A stretch of DNA of 64,000 nt. Origin: Azospirillum brasilense. GTDB lineage: Bacteria; Pseudomonadota; Alphaproteobacteria; Azospirillales; Azospirillaceae. Shown one piece after another: positions 27,990-38,413 of this stretch. The stretch is from positions 558,001 through 622,000 of the forward strand of contig NZ_VITH01000001.1 of assembly GCF_007827815.1 (NCBI RefSeq), read 5' to 3'. The notes beneath the pieces are model-generated. The model saw only the letters and a program-made list of their open reading frames with translations, was not told where the DNA came from and did not search any database. Each line of letters opens with the position of its first letter. Positions within the stretch are counted from its first letter, which is position 1. The translations under genes and the position numbers were made by a program.

Positions 27990-29135
27990 GTGGAACGGGT
28001 GGATTTCCTGATCGTCGGCGGCGGCATGGCCGGCGCCTCGGCGGCCTATGAGCTGGCGGCGCATGGCAGCGTCATCGTGCTGGAGCGCGAGAGCCAACCC
28101 GGCTACCACTCCACCGGCCGCTCCGCGGCGCTCTACACACAGACCTACGGGCACCCGGTGGTCCGCGCGCTGACGGTGGCGAGCTGGGATTTCTACACCA
28201 ACCCGCCGCAGGGCTTTTCGGAACATCCTCTGCTGACTCCGCGCGGCGTCCTGCTGATCGGACGCGCCGACCAGACCGCGGCGCTCGACCGCGACTTCGC
28301 CGAGGGCCGCCGGCTGACCCCGACCGTCGAGCGCCTCGACCGCGCCCAGACGCTGGCCCGCGCGCCCTTCCTGAACGCCGATTCCGTGGCGGGCGCGGTG
28401 TGGGAGCCGGCGGCGATGGACATGGACGTCCATGCCATTCACGGCGGTTATCTGCGCGGGCTGAAGGCGCGTGGCGGCCGGCTGGTGACCGACGCCGGGG
28501 TGGCCGCGCTGGAGCGGCGCGACGGGCTGTGGATCGCCACCACCCCGGCGGGCGTGTTCGCCGCCCCGGTGCTGGTCAACGCGGCGGGCGCCTGGGCCGA
28601 CGTCCTGGCGGGAATGGCCGGCGCGCGCCCCGTCGGGCTGGTGCCGAAGCGGCGCACCGCCATCACCTTCGATCCGGTGTTCGCCGATCCGGCCGACGCG
28701 GCGGGACTCGCCGGCTGGCCGATGACCATCGATGTGGACGAACAGTTCTACATGAAGCCGGAATCCGGCCGGCTGCTGCTCTCCCCCGCCGACGAGACGC
28801 CGGTGGAGCCCTGCGACGTGCAACCGGAGGAGATGGACATCGCCGTCGCCATCGACCGCATGGAACAGGCGGTGCGCTTCTCTGTTCGACGGATCACGCA
28901 CAAATGGGCAGGCCTGCGCAGTTTCGTCGCCGACAAGGTGATGGTGGTGGGCTACGACGAGTCCGCGGACGGCTTCTTCTGGCTGGCCGGCCAGGGCGGC
29001 TACGGCATCCAGACGGCGCCGGCCATGGGCCGCACCGCCGCCGCGCTGGCCACCGGACGCGGCCTGCCGCCGGAGGTCGCGGCGCTCGGCGTGCGTGTGG
29101 ATGATCTGGCGCCGGCCCGGCTGCGGCGCCCCTGA
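27990..29135 (+). CDS. FAD-dependent amino-acid oxidase-like protein (DAO family)
   Basis: A DAO/glycine-oxidase-family flavoprotein of 381 aa. The dinucleotide-binding motif VDFLIVGGGMAGASAAYEL starts at residue 4; HSTGRSAALYTQTYG follows as in D-amino-acid/sarcosine-type oxidases. The C-terminal FAD region has GYDESADGFFWLAGQGGYGIQTAPAMG. The start is the GTG seven bases after AAGGGAG; another GTG six bases earlier is possible. The substrate is not deducible, though the ADD-type close relatives act on glycine, D-amino acids or hydroxyacids. Independent of smc (114-bp gap). Confidence 0.87.
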   Translation: MERVDFLIVGGGMAGASAAYELAAHGSVIVLERESQPGYHSTGRSAALYTQTYGHPVVRALTVASWDFYTNPPQGFSEHPLLTPRGVLLIGRADQTAALDRDFAEGRRLTPTVERLDRAQTLARAPFLNADSVAGAVWEPAAMDMDVHAIHGGYLRGLKARGGRLVTDAGVAALERRDGLWIATTPAGVFAAPVLVNAAGAWADVLAGMAGARPVGLVPKRRTAITFDPVFADPADAAGLAGWPMTIDVDEQFYMKPESGRLLLSPADETPVEPCDVQPEEMDIAVAIDRMEQAVRFSVRRITHKWAGLRSFVADKVMVVGYDESADGFFWLAGQGGYGIQTAPAMGRTAAALATGRGLPPEVAALGVRVDDLAPARLRRP

Positions 29136-29149
29136 CGGGAGACACGGCG

Positions 29150-29623
29150 ATGCGCGGAACGACGACGAGGACCGGTTTCGGTGCGCTTCTTCTGGTTGGC
29201 GGCCTTCTGGGCGGCTGCGCCAATCCGGCCGCCGACCAGGCGATGGTGGCGCAGAACGCGCTGATCGGCATGCCGAAGCAGACGCTGCTGTCCTGTGCCG
29301 GCGTTCCCGAACGGCAGGCCACCGCCGGGGACCTGGAATTTTTCACCTACCGCAGCAACCGGCTGTATTCCTACCCGTCCTGGGGCGGTTACGGCGGCTA
29401 CTGGGGCTATCCCTACGGCGGATGGGGCGGCTACGGCTACGACGTGAGCAGCGTCGACTGCGAGGCGACCTTCACGCTGCGCCACGGCGCGGTGGAGCGC
29501 ATCGTCTATGGCGGGTCGTCCAGCGGCGGAAGCCGACTCGGCCAGTGCTACGTGATCGTACAGAACTGCCTGGGGCAAGTCCCTTCCCAGTCTCCACAAC
29601 CGTCCATGGCCCCAGCGCGGTAA
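29150..29623 (+). CDS. Putative lipoprotein with Gly/Tyr/Trp-rich segment
   Basis: A 157-aa protein of unknown function. The leader ends in a good lipobox, LLGGC, at about residue 23. A globular part with ALIGMPKQTLLSCAGVPE resembles the BamE/SmpA-like lipoprotein start. Residues about 75-96 are almost only Gly, Tyr, Trp, Pro and Ser. A C-terminal strand region with paired Cys follows (VDCEATFTLRHG, GQCYVIVQNCLG). 14 bp after the oxidoreductase, so possibly co-transcribed. Confidence 0.8.
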   Translation: MRGTTTRTGFGALLLVGGLLGGCANPAADQAMVAQNALIGMPKQTLLSCAGVPERQATAGDLEFFTYRSNRLYSYPSWGGYGGYWGYPYGGWGGYGYDVSSVDCEATFTLRHGAVERIVYGGSSSGGSRLGQCYVIVQNCLGQVPSQSPQPSMAPAR

Positions 29624-29661
29624 GAGTTCCAGTCCATGCGACAACTCGTCGCTGTTGCAGA

Positions 29662-29694
29662 GCCGCCTCACTATGACGTTTTGGTTGAGGCGGC
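29662..29694. promoter_or_regulatory. 9-bp inverted repeat upstream of ompW-like gene
   Basis: GCCGCCTCA (29662-29670) and TGAGGCGGC (29686-29694) are perfect complements with a 15-bp spacer. It may be the lipoprotein transcript end, but no U-run follows, or an operator. An extended -10-like TGGTAATAC at 29716-29724 lies just downstream, before the ompW-like gene. Confidence 0.45.
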
Positions 29695-29783
29695 ATAGCA
29701 ACCCTAGAAAAACTCTGGTAATACATCTCCAGGCATTAAGCCAAAAAAACGACATCAGCTAATTCTGCCCTGGAGCGAATCCC

Positions 29784-30482
29784 ATGACTTTCCTGAAGCG
29801 CGCCGCCGCCGCCCTGCTGGCGACCACGGCTCTTGCCGCCGTTTCCTCCCCGTCGCTGGCCCAGGATTTCAAGGGCAAGTCCGCCGGTGACATCCTGGTG
29901 CGCGCGCGCGCCCTGGCCGTGATCCCGCAGGAGTCGGGCGACCTGATCCACCAGGGCGCCACCAACATCGGCGAGCCGCGGATCAACAACGACTACATCC
30001 CGGAACTCGACTTCTCCTACTTCTTCACGGACAACATCGCCGTCGAGCTGATCGCCGGCACCAGCCGCCACACCGTCAAGGGCTCGATCCTGCCGGGCCT
30101 CGGCGGTTCCGTGGACGTGGGCAAGGTGTCGCTGCTGCCGCCGACCCTGACGGCGCAGTACCACTTCTTCCCGAAGGAGCGCGTCAGCCCGTATGTCGGC
30201 GCCGGCGTGAACTACACCCTGTTCTACCGCGAGGACGCCGCCAACAAGGCGAACGGCATCGGCCTGCGCATCGTCGACACCGACTATGAGAACCGCTTCG
30301 GCTGGGCCCTGCAGGCCGGTGTGGACGTCGCCCTGACCGGCAACTGGTCGCTGAACCTCGACGTGAAGAAGATCTTCCTGAAGACCGACGTCACGGCGCA
30401 GACCAACCTGGGCACCACCGTCCGTTCGGACGTCAAGATCGACCCGTGGCTGGTCGGCCTGGGCATCGGCTACCGCTTCTGA
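29784..30482 (+). CDS. OmpW-family outer membrane protein
   Basis: An eight-stranded outer-membrane barrel of the OmpW family, thought to pass small hydrophobic compounds. 232 aa with a signal peptide (ending PSLAQ at about 27). The family signatures are IPELDFSYFFTDNIAVELIAG, here at about 71-91, LLPPTLTAQYHFFP, SPYVGAGVNYTLFY, and the terminal aromatic strand VGLGIGYRF. GGAGCG precedes the ATG. The promoter lies in the AT-rich 29695-29770 region and the gene is closed by its own terminator. Confidence 0.93.
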   Translation: MTFLKRAAAALLATTALAAVSSPSLAQDFKGKSAGDILVRARALAVIPQESGDLIHQGATNIGEPRINNDYIPELDFSYFFTDNIAVELIAGTSRHTVKGSILPGLGGSVDVGKVSLLPPTLTAQYHFFPKERVSPYVGAGVNYTLFYREDAANKANGIGLRIVDTDYENRFGWALQAGVDVALTGNWSLNLDVKKIFLKTDVTAQTNLGTTVRSDVKIDPWLVGLGIGYRF

Positions 30483-30529
30483 TCGGCGCCTCCGGGGCCT
30501 CCCATGGGGGCCCCGCGAGGACAGGGCAT

Positions 30530-30572
30530 CAGGCCGGTTACTCCGAAAGGAGTATCCGGCCTGTTCCTTTTT
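30530..30572 (+). terminator. Terminator after ompW-like gene
   Basis: Arms 30530-30544 and 30549-30563 form a 15-position stem with one T-T mismatch and a GAAA tetraloop, followed by TTCCTTTTT. Strong intrinsic terminator. Confidence 0.92.
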
Positions 30573-30642
30573 GCGACTTCCTCAAGCGACGTCGGTGGGT
30601 GAGCATTCCCTTTCGTGAATCCGCGCGGGAGGAAGCACAACC

Positions 30643-31077
30643 ATGCACATTGCCGCCGTCTTGAAGAGGAAGGGCACGGAGATCATCACCGCCAATCCGG
30701 ACGACCGGATCGACGCGGTCGCCCGCAAGCTCGCCCACCACAAAATCGGCGCCGTCCTGGTGATGCGGGAGGATGGCCGCCCCGCCGGAATCCTGTCGGA
30801 ACGCGACATCGTGCGCGCCGTGGCCGCGGATGGCGCCGCCGCCCTGGCGCGCCCCGTCGGCGATCTGATGACCCGGGACCTCGTCACCGGAAGCCCGGCC
30901 GACACGGTGTCCCAGATCATGGGCGTCATGACGCAGCGCCGCATCCGCCATCTGCCGATCCTGGAGGACGGCGAACTCGTCGGGCTGGTCAGCATCGGCG
31001 ACATCGTGAAGGCGCGGCTGGACGACGCGGAACTGGAGGTCGAATCCCTGCGCGGCTACGTCGCCGGGATGGGCTGA
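30643..31077 (+). CDS. Tandem CBS-domain protein
   Basis: Two CBS motifs (about 5-60 and 75-135) forming a Bateman module that binds adenosyl ligands. Signature stretches are HKIGAVLVM, GILSERDIVRAVA, RRIRHLPILEDGELVGLVSIGDIV (in parts) and the TRDLVTGSPADTV linker. 144 aa with no catalytic domain. GGGAGGAAG precedes the ATG. Stand-alone CBS proteins of this type are common in alphaproteobacteria; target unknown. Flanked by terminators on both sides, so monocistronic. Confidence 0.92.
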   Translation: MHIAAVLKRKGTEIITANPDDRIDAVARKLAHHKIGAVLVMREDGRPAGILSERDIVRAVAADGAAALARPVGDLMTRDLVTGSPADTVSQIMGVMTQRRIRHLPILEDGELVGLVSIGDIVKARLDDAELEVESLRGYVAGMG

Positions 31078-31102
31078 GCCGCCCCGCCGCCCCACGAACG
31101 AA

Positions 31103-31130
31103 AACGCCCGCGGATGTTTCCGCGGGCGTT
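31103..31130. terminator. Bidirectional terminator between CBS gene and response regulator
   Basis: AACGCCCGCGG (31103-31113) and CCGCGGGCGTT (31120-31130) form an 11-bp stem, extendable by one A-T pair, flanked by AAAA on the left. Lies between two convergent genes. Confidence 0.85.
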
Positions 31131-31180
31131 CTCAAAGGTCGGACAGCCCTTCGAGCGGTCCGGTCAGGCGGTCTGGTCGG

Positions 31181-31825
31181 TCAGGCGGAGTGCGACTGCG
31201 GGAAAGCCATGGCGGCCTGGGTGCGGTTGCGCACGCCCAGCGACTTGAAGATCGCCGTCATGTGAATTTTCACCGTGCCTTCGGACAGGCCCAGTTCGTG
31301 GGCGATCTGCTTGTTGGATTTGCCTTCGCGCAGGCGGTCCAGAACCTCGCGCTGACGCTGGGTCAGCAGATGATCGAGCTGCGGGTCGCTGGGCGGGATG
31401 GCGCCGACGCGCACCTCGGTTTCCCCAGACTCGCGCAGCACGGTCGGCGGCACATAGACGCCGCCGGAGAAGATGAGGTCCAGCGCGCTCAGCATGATCT
31501 TCACGCTGGACGATTTCGGGATGTAGCCTGCGGCGCCATGCTCCAGTGCGTCACGCACGTCGTGATGCGCTTCGGACGCCGAGACGACGACGACCTTGGA
31601 GTCGGGCTGCTTTCCCCGCAGGTCTTGGATGCCGGAGAAGCCGGGCCAACCGGGCATGCGCAGATCGGTCAGGACGAGGTCGTAAGTCTCGCCCTTGCCA
31701 GCCTTTTCCAGAAGCTCATCAAAGTTGCTGGCTTCCTCAAAGCTGGCGCCCTCCTTCAGCTGCTCCAGCAGCCTGCGCAATCCCTCCCGGAAAAGCACAT
31801 GGTCGTCTCCGATCAGGATTTTCAT
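31181..31825 (-). CDS. NarL/FixJ-family response regulator
   Basis: Receiver domain with acidic pocket D7-D8, phospho-acceptor D54 (LVLTDLRMPG) and Lys104 (YIPKSSS). A LuxR-type helix-turn-helix spans about 153-205 (LTQRQREVLDRLREGKSNKQ and SEGTVKIHM). 214 aa. No kinase gene is adjacent; both kinases of the window are more than 10 kb away. The upstream DNA is the AT-rich gap. Confidence 0.94.
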   Translation of the reverse strand: MKILIGDDHVLFREGLRRLLEQLKEGASFEEASNFDELLEKAGKGETYDLVLTDLRMPGWPGFSGIQDLRGKQPDSKVVVVSASEAHHDVRDALEHGAAGYIPKSSSVKIMLSALDLIFSGGVYVPPTVLRESGETEVRVGAIPPSDPQLDHLLTQRQREVLDRLREGKSNKQIAHELGLSEGTVKIHMTAIFKSLGVRNRTQAAMAFPQSHSA

Positions 31826-32273
31826 CTGGTGGTGCCCCCGTACTCAGTGCTTTCAATGGTCCGAACGTACAGCCCTGACACAAGGCCAGTGTTCCGACCC
31901 TCAGTTTCGGAAAAAATGCAGGTCATTTTCAAGCATCATATGACCCAATTCCAAAAGGTATAGAAAGTCCTTATGCAGGGTAATGTCACATCAGATGTAC
32001 CACGATTCGGTGGGGTTGGACAACCCGAATTTAACCTTTGTCTCATTGAAGGCTCTGAGCAATGGCATTGCCGCGCTACAGCAATATCCATTTCGCTCAT
32101 CAGCCGCCCATGACGAAAGTGAGCACGAATGTATCAAGCCGTAAGCCTGTTCATGATAAAGGACCGTCCTTTTCGTACTTTCTATCTTTCGCATCTCTGG
32201 AAGCGAAAAAGCCGGAACCGATGCAGCTTACACCGATCCCGGCCCAAAGACATAGACCCCGTAAGGCTGATCC
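31826..32273. other. 448-bp AT-rich intergenic region
   Basis: Between the divergently placed response regulator and the 3' end of the acyl-CoA dehydrogenase gene lies DNA visibly richer in A+T than any other stretch of the window. It holds the regulator's promoter, an imperfect hairpin at 32005-32030 (ATTCGG/CCGAAT outer arms, GTT/AAC inner) and the dehydrogenase terminator at 32206-32243. Short open frames here lack ribosome sites and the local codon bias. A small RNA is possible. Confidence 0.5.
32206..32243 (-). terminator. Terminator of the beta-oxidation operon
   Basis: On the minus strand GCCGGGA (complement of 32237-32243) pairs with TTCCGGC (complement of 32211-32217, one G-T wobble) and is followed by TTTTT (32206-32210). 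About 30 bp past the operon's last stop. Confidence 0.65.
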
Positions 32274-34064
<1,791 letters not shown>

Positions 34065-34081
34065 TGCTCAGTCCTCCCCCA

Positions 34082-36415
34082 TCAGTTCCGCAGCGGCTTG
34101 CCGGTGGTCAGCATATGCTCCACCCGGTCGATGGTGCCCTCGGTCCGCACCAGTTCCATGAAGGCCCGGCGTTCCAGCGCCAGCATCTGGTCCTCGGTCA
34201 CCGGCTGGGTGACGTCGGCCTTCGGCCCGCCGGTCAGGATGCCGGCCAGCTTGCCGCAGACGACCATGTCGTGCGGCGTCGCCTTGCCCTGGAGCGCGAA
34301 GCCTTCGAGGAACAGCTCCAGCGCCGCCCGCCCGTTGGGGCCGGGGAGCGTGTAGGTGACCTTTTCCGGCGGGGTGTAGTCGACGGCCAGTTCCAGCGCC
34401 TTGGCCTTGGCGTCGGCCAGCAGGCGGTCGCGGTTCATGGTGATGCCGTCGCTCGCGCGCAGGTACAGCAGGTCCTTGGCTTCCGCCGCCGACTTGGCGA
34501 CCTTGGCCAAGCTGATGGTCTCGAAGGCCCCGGCGATGGGCGGCATCGGCCCCTTCGGGGTCCGCGGGTTGGCGGCGTGGCGGGCCAGCATCTCGGTGCA
34601 GCCGCCCCAGCCGGGGATCAGCCCGACGCCGACCTCGACCAGCCCCATATAGGTCTCGGCGTGGGCCTGGACGTGGTCGGAATGCAGCAGGATCTCACAG
34701 CCGCCGCCCAGCGCCATGCCGCTGGGCGCCGACACCACCGGGAAGGGTGCGTGTTTCAGGGCGCGGTAGGCGCGCTGCCCGCCCTCCACCAGCTCCTCGA
34801 TCTGCGGCCACAGCCCGACGTTCAGCGCGAACAGCGCGAGGCCGAGGTTGGCGCCGACCGAGAAGTTGTCGGCCTCGTTGTGGATGACCAGCGCCTTCCA
34901 ATCGCCTTTTCCGTCGCCGATCAGCGTCATCGCCTTGCCGTAGGCGGCCATGACGTCGCCGTCCAGCGCGTTCATCTTGCTGGTGAACTCGACGCACAAC
35001 ACGCCGTCGCCGATGTCCCACAGGCTGGCCGAGCCGTTCTTCCACACCGGCTTCGACGCCCGCTTGATGTCCGACAGCAGCAGAACGCCGTCGGGACGCA
35101 CCACCGTGTCGTAGAGGCCGGCGGTGCTCAGGTGCTGGAGCTTGCCGTCCTCCACCCGGTAGAAGGGCCGCCCGGCGGCCTGCTCGACCAGCGGCGGGAC
35201 GGGGATGCCCTCGCTGCGGCAGAGGTCGGCGAACCATTCGGTGCCCAGCCGGTCGATCAGCTCGAACGGACCCTGCTTCCAGTTGTAGCCGAGCCGCATG
35301 CCCTCATCGACCGCGACGATGCTGTCGGCGATCTCCGGCACCAGCGACGCAGCATAAGACAATGTGTGGGCCAGCACCCGGCGGGCGTACTGCCCGGTCC
35401 TGTCGGGGAAGTCGGCCAGCGCCCGCAGGTCGCGCCCGGCGGCCGACACGCTCTCCAGCCTCGGCTTGTCGGAGCGGCGGTAGGCGCCGGTGGACAGGTC
35501 GATGGCCTCCTTGACCTTGGCGCCGCCGTCGCGGTTCAGGCGGTAGAAGCCGCCCTTGCCCTTGCGGCCCGTGTAGCCCTCCGCGATCATTTTGGTGATG
35601 ACCGGATGCTCGCGGAAGGCGGCGCGGTAGGGGTCGTTCTCCGGCAGGGTCGCCAGCAGGCTCGCGGATATGTGCGGCATCAGGTCGAGGCCGACGAGAT
35701 CGACCAGACCGAACACGCCGGTCTTCGGGATGCCCATGGGGCGGCCGACGATGGCGTCGGCCTCCTCAACCGTCAGGCCGAGATCGACGGCGGCGTTGAT
35801 CGCCGTCTGAATCCAGTAGACGCCGATGCGGTTGGCGATGAAGCCCGGCGTGTCCTTGCAGCGCACCACGCCCTTGCCCAGCGCGCGGTCGCCGACGTCG
35901 GCGACGGCGGCCAGCGCGTCGGGCCGGGTGGCCTCGCCGCCGACGATCTCCAGCAGCCGCATGTAGCGCGGCGGGTTGAAGAAGTGGGTGATCAGGAAAT
36001 CGCGCTTGAAGGCGTCCGACTGCCCTTCGACCAGCACGCCCAGCGGGATGGTCGAGGTGTTGGAGGACACCACGGAGCCTGCCTTTCGCACCGGGTCGAT
36101 GCGGCGGTAGAGGTCGGCCTTGACCGCCGGATTCTCGACGATGGCCTCGACGATCCAGTCGACGTCGGCCAGCAGGGCGAGGTCGTCCTCCAGATTGCCC
36201 GGAGTCACCAGCTTGGCGTTCTTCGGATGCATGAAGGGCGCGGGGTCGGTCTTCAGGAGCCTCTGGACGGCCCCCTTGGCGATGGCGCTGCGGTCGTCAC
36301 CCTCCTTGGCGGGGATGTCGAGCAGGACGACGGGGATGCCGGCGTTGGCGAAATGGGCGGCGATGCCGCTGCCCATCACGCCGGAGCCGATCACGGCGGC
36401 GCGTTTGATCTGCAT
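34082..36415 (-). CDS. fadN: Bifunctional 3-hydroxyacyl-CoA dehydrogenase / enoyl-CoA hydratase (FadN-type)
   Basis: Does hydration and NAD-dependent oxidation in beta-oxidation. 777 aa. The hydroxyacyl-CoA dehydrogenase comes first (NAD motif AAVIGSGVMGSGIAAHFANA, then ITHFFNPPRYMRLLEIV and KDTPGFIANRIG), and the crotonase domain is C-terminal (NALDGDVMAAYG, ADNFSVGANLGL, GMALGGGCEILLH). This order is the reverse of E. coli FadB and matches Bacillus FadN. The neighbours (thiolase upstream, acyl-CoA dehydrogenase downstream) reproduce the fadNAE gene set. Confidence 0.93.
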   Translation of the reverse strand: MQIKRAAVIGSGVMGSGIAAHFANAGIPVVLLDIPAKEGDDRSAIAKGAVQRLLKTDPAPFMHPKNAKLVTPGNLEDDLALLADVDWIVEAIVENPAVKADLYRRIDPVRKAGSVVSSNTSTIPLGVLVEGQSDAFKRDFLITHFFNPPRYMRLLEIVGGEATRPDALAAVADVGDRALGKGVVRCKDTPGFIANRIGVYWIQTAINAAVDLGLTVEEADAIVGRPMGIPKTGVFGLVDLVGLDLMPHISASLLATLPENDPYRAAFREHPVITKMIAEGYTGRKGKGGFYRLNRDGGAKVKEAIDLSTGAYRRSDKPRLESVSAAGRDLRALADFPDRTGQYARRVLAHTLSYAASLVPEIADSIVAVDEGMRLGYNWKQGPFELIDRLGTEWFADLCRSEGIPVPPLVEQAAGRPFYRVEDGKLQHLSTAGLYDTVVRPDGVLLLSDIKRASKPVWKNGSASLWDIGDGVLCVEFTSKMNALDGDVMAAYGKAMTLIGDGKGDWKALVIHNEADNFSVGANLGLALFALNVGLWPQIEELVEGGQRAYRALKHAPFPVVSAPSGMALGGGCEILLHSDHVQAHAETYMGLVEVGVGLIPGWGGCTEMLARHAANPRTPKGPMPPIAGAFETISLAKVAKSAAEAKDLLYLRASDGITMNRDRLLADAKAKALELAVDYTPPEKVTYTLPGPNGRAALELFLEGFALQGKATPHDMVVCGKLAGILTGGPKADVTQPVTEDQMLALERRAFMELVRTEGTIDRVEHMLTTGKPLRN

Positions 36416-36442
36416 GGTTGGTGCCTCCCTGTCCCGCCGCCG

Positions 36443-37606
36443 TCAGACCGCTTCCAGAACCGTGGCGATGCCCTGGCCGCCGCCGATGCACTGGGTGGCG
36501 AGCGCGAACTGCTTGCCCTCGCGCTTCAGCAGGGCCGCGGCCTTGCCGGTGATGCGGGCGCCGGTGGCGCCGAGCGGATGGCCGAGCGCGATGGCCCCGC
36601 CGTCCAGGTTCACCTTGGCCGGGTCGATGTCGAGGTCGCGCATGCAGGCGATGGCCTGGGCGGCGAAGGCTTCGTTCAGCTCGATCACGTCGATGTCCCG
36701 GATCGTCAGGCCGGCGCGCGCCAGCGCCTTCTGCGCCGCCGGGACCGGGCCGAGCCCCATCACCTCCGGCGCGCAGCCGGCCACCGCGACGGAGCGGATG
36801 CGGGCGAGGATCGGCAGGCCGTTGGCCTTGGCGTAGGCCTCCGTCGTCACCAGCACCGCCGAGGCGCCGTCCGTCAGCGGGGAGGAGGTGCCGGCGGTGA
36901 CCGAGCCGCCGGCCAGGAAGGCGGGCTTCAGGCCGCTCAGCGTCTCGCCGCTGGTGCCGGGGCGGATGCAGCCGTCGCGCTCCACAAGGCCGGCGGCGGT
37001 CTGGATGGCGACGATCTCCTCGGCGAGGCGGCCGGCCTGCTGCGCCGCGGCGGCCTTGGCGTGGGACTCGGCGGCCATCGCCTCCTGGTCCGCGCGGGAG
37101 ATCCCGTAGCGGCGGGCGACATTCTCCGCCGTGATTCCCATCGAGCAGTAGGCCTCCGGATAATGGTCCTTCAGGCCCGGATGGGGCAGCGGGTTGTAGC
37201 CCATCATCGGCACGCGGCTCATCGACTCGATGCCGCCGCACAGGAAGACCTCGCCCGCCCCCATCTGGATGGCGCCCGCCGCCTGATGGATCGCCTGCAT
37301 GGAGGAGCCGCAATAGCGGTTGATCGTGGTGGCCCCGGCGGTCAGGGGCAGCTTCGCCAGGAAGGACACGGTGCGGGCGATGTTCATGCCCTGCTCGCCC
37401 TCGGGGAAGGCGCAGCCGACGACCACATCCTCGATGTCCTGCGGGTTGACGCCCGTGCGCTCGACCAGCGCCGCGACGACATGGGCCAGCAGGTCGTCGG
37501 GACGGATTTTCGCCAGCTCGCCCTTGTTGGCGAAGGCGAAGGGGGAACGGGCGTAGCCGGCGATGACGACCGGATTGGCGGGCGTGGTCAAAGGCGCCGA
37601 GGTCAT
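36443..37606 (-). CDS. fadA: Acetyl-CoA C-acyltransferase (thiolase)
   Basis: The thiolytic step of beta-oxidation. 387 aa with nucleophile Cys99 in NRYCGSSMQAIHQ, His in GGAIALGHPLGATGAR near 343, and the second catalytic Cys373 in TQCIGGGQGIA. Its ATG overlaps the MerR gene stop by four bases (ATGA), so the regulator and enzyme are translationally coupled. FadN follows 27 bp later. Confidence 0.95.
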   Translation of the reverse strand: MTSAPLTTPANPVVIAGYARSPFAFANKGELAKIRPDDLLAHVVAALVERTGVNPQDIEDVVVGCAFPEGEQGMNIARTVSFLAKLPLTAGATTINRYCGSSMQAIHQAAGAIQMGAGEVFLCGGIESMSRVPMMGYNPLPHPGLKDHYPEAYCSMGITAENVARRYGISRADQEAMAAESHAKAAAAQQAGRLAEEIVAIQTAAGLVERDGCIRPGTSGETLSGLKPAFLAGGSVTAGTSSPLTDGASAVLVTTEAYAKANGLPILARIRSVAVAGCAPEVMGLGPVPAAQKALARAGLTIRDIDVIELNEAFAAQAIACMRDLDIDPAKVNLDGGAIALGHPLGATGARITGKAAALLKREGKQFALATQCIGGGQGIATVLEAV

Positions 37607-38100
37607 GGTTGCGTGTCCTCCGGGGTGTGCGTCTCCGTGATTCCGTTCTTGCGGAAATGGTCGGAGATCTGGGTGTCGATGATGCGCAGCTCGCCCAGCG
37701 TCTGCTGGACGTCCTGAAGCTGCCGTTCGAGGTCGGCGATGCGGCGGCGGGCGATGCGCTGCATGAAGCGCATCTGCTCCTTCTGGATTTCGTCCGCGTC
37801 GTAGAGGGTGAGGAATTCCTTGATCTCGGCGAGGCTGAAGCCCAGCCGCTTGCCCCGGCAGATCAGCGCGAGGCGCGCGCGGTCGCGGTGGCCGTAGACG
37901 CGGGCGGTGCCGTCGCGCTGCGGCGCCAGCAGCCCTTCGTCCTCGTAATGGCGGATGGTGCGGTGGGTCAGCCCGAACTCGTCGGCCAGTTCACCGATGG
38001 CGAAGGAGCGTCCGGCACCATCGGCGCCGGGGTCCAGCCCAATGTCCAGCCCGACGTCGGCGCGCGTGCCCAGCCCCATCAACCTTGCGGGTTGCGACAT
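37603..38100 (-). CDS. MerR-family regulator of the beta-oxidation operon (LiuR-like)
   Basis: MerR-type activator/repressor. The winged helix-turn-helix spans about 33-100 (FAIGELADEFGLTHRTIRHY, ARVYGHRDRARLALICRG, LGFSLAEIKEFL), followed by a dimerising coiled coil. No Cys metal site, unlike metal sensors. It resembles LiuR/FadP-type regulators of branched-chain and fatty acid catabolism. The N-terminal 30 residues are an extension and the true start may be an internal Met. It is the first gene of its own target operon, with a palindrome 45 bp upstream. Confidence 0.9.
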   Translation of the reverse strand: MSQPARLMGLGTRADVGLDIGLDPGADGAGRSFAIGELADEFGLTHRTIRHYEDEGLLAPQRDGTARVYGHRDRARLALICRGKRLGFSLAEIKEFLTLYDADEIQKEQMRFMQRIARRRIADLERQLQDVQQTLGELRIIDTQISDHFRKNGITETHTPEDTQP

Positions 38101-38144
38101 TCCCCACCCTTCCCTGGATCGTCATTGCCCTTAATTGTCATGGG

Positions 38145-38165
38145 TTGACGTTTACGTAAAGGTAA
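38145..38165. promoter_or_regulatory. MerR/LiuR-type operator upstream of the beta-oxidation operon
   Basis: The perfect palindrome TTTACGTAAA (38151-38160) is flanked by TTGACG on the left and GGTAA on the right, so outer half-sites also partly match. It sits just upstream of the MerR start at 38100. This resembles LiuR-type sites (TTTACGTnnACGTAAA style). A minus-strand -35-like TTACCT with 19-bp spacing, typical of MerR-controlled promoters, overlaps it. Confidence 0.7.
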
Positions 38166-38413
38166 GGCGCTTGCCATTTGCTGTCAAGCGGGCAGCCCGC
38201 TCCCATTCGGGCGCCCTCCCGATGGCCATCCGGGGTGCGGCGCGGGCGCGCTGTGACAGCATGCCACGGGCGGTGTGCCTACCCAGCTATGGCAGGCTCG
38301 GGGCACTCAATGAACAAAGCCGCCGGCGGAACCGGGCCAGACATGGCCCGGCGCAACGGCCGGTCACAGGGCAGGACAAACCGGAGTCACGGCAAACAGG
38401 GTTGGGACAGCCG

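Noticed and set aside
31991..32194. 67-aa frame on the minus strand in the AT-rich gap
   Set aside because: No ribosome binding site, codon use unlike every other gene here, and it abuts the terminator of the beta-oxidation operon.
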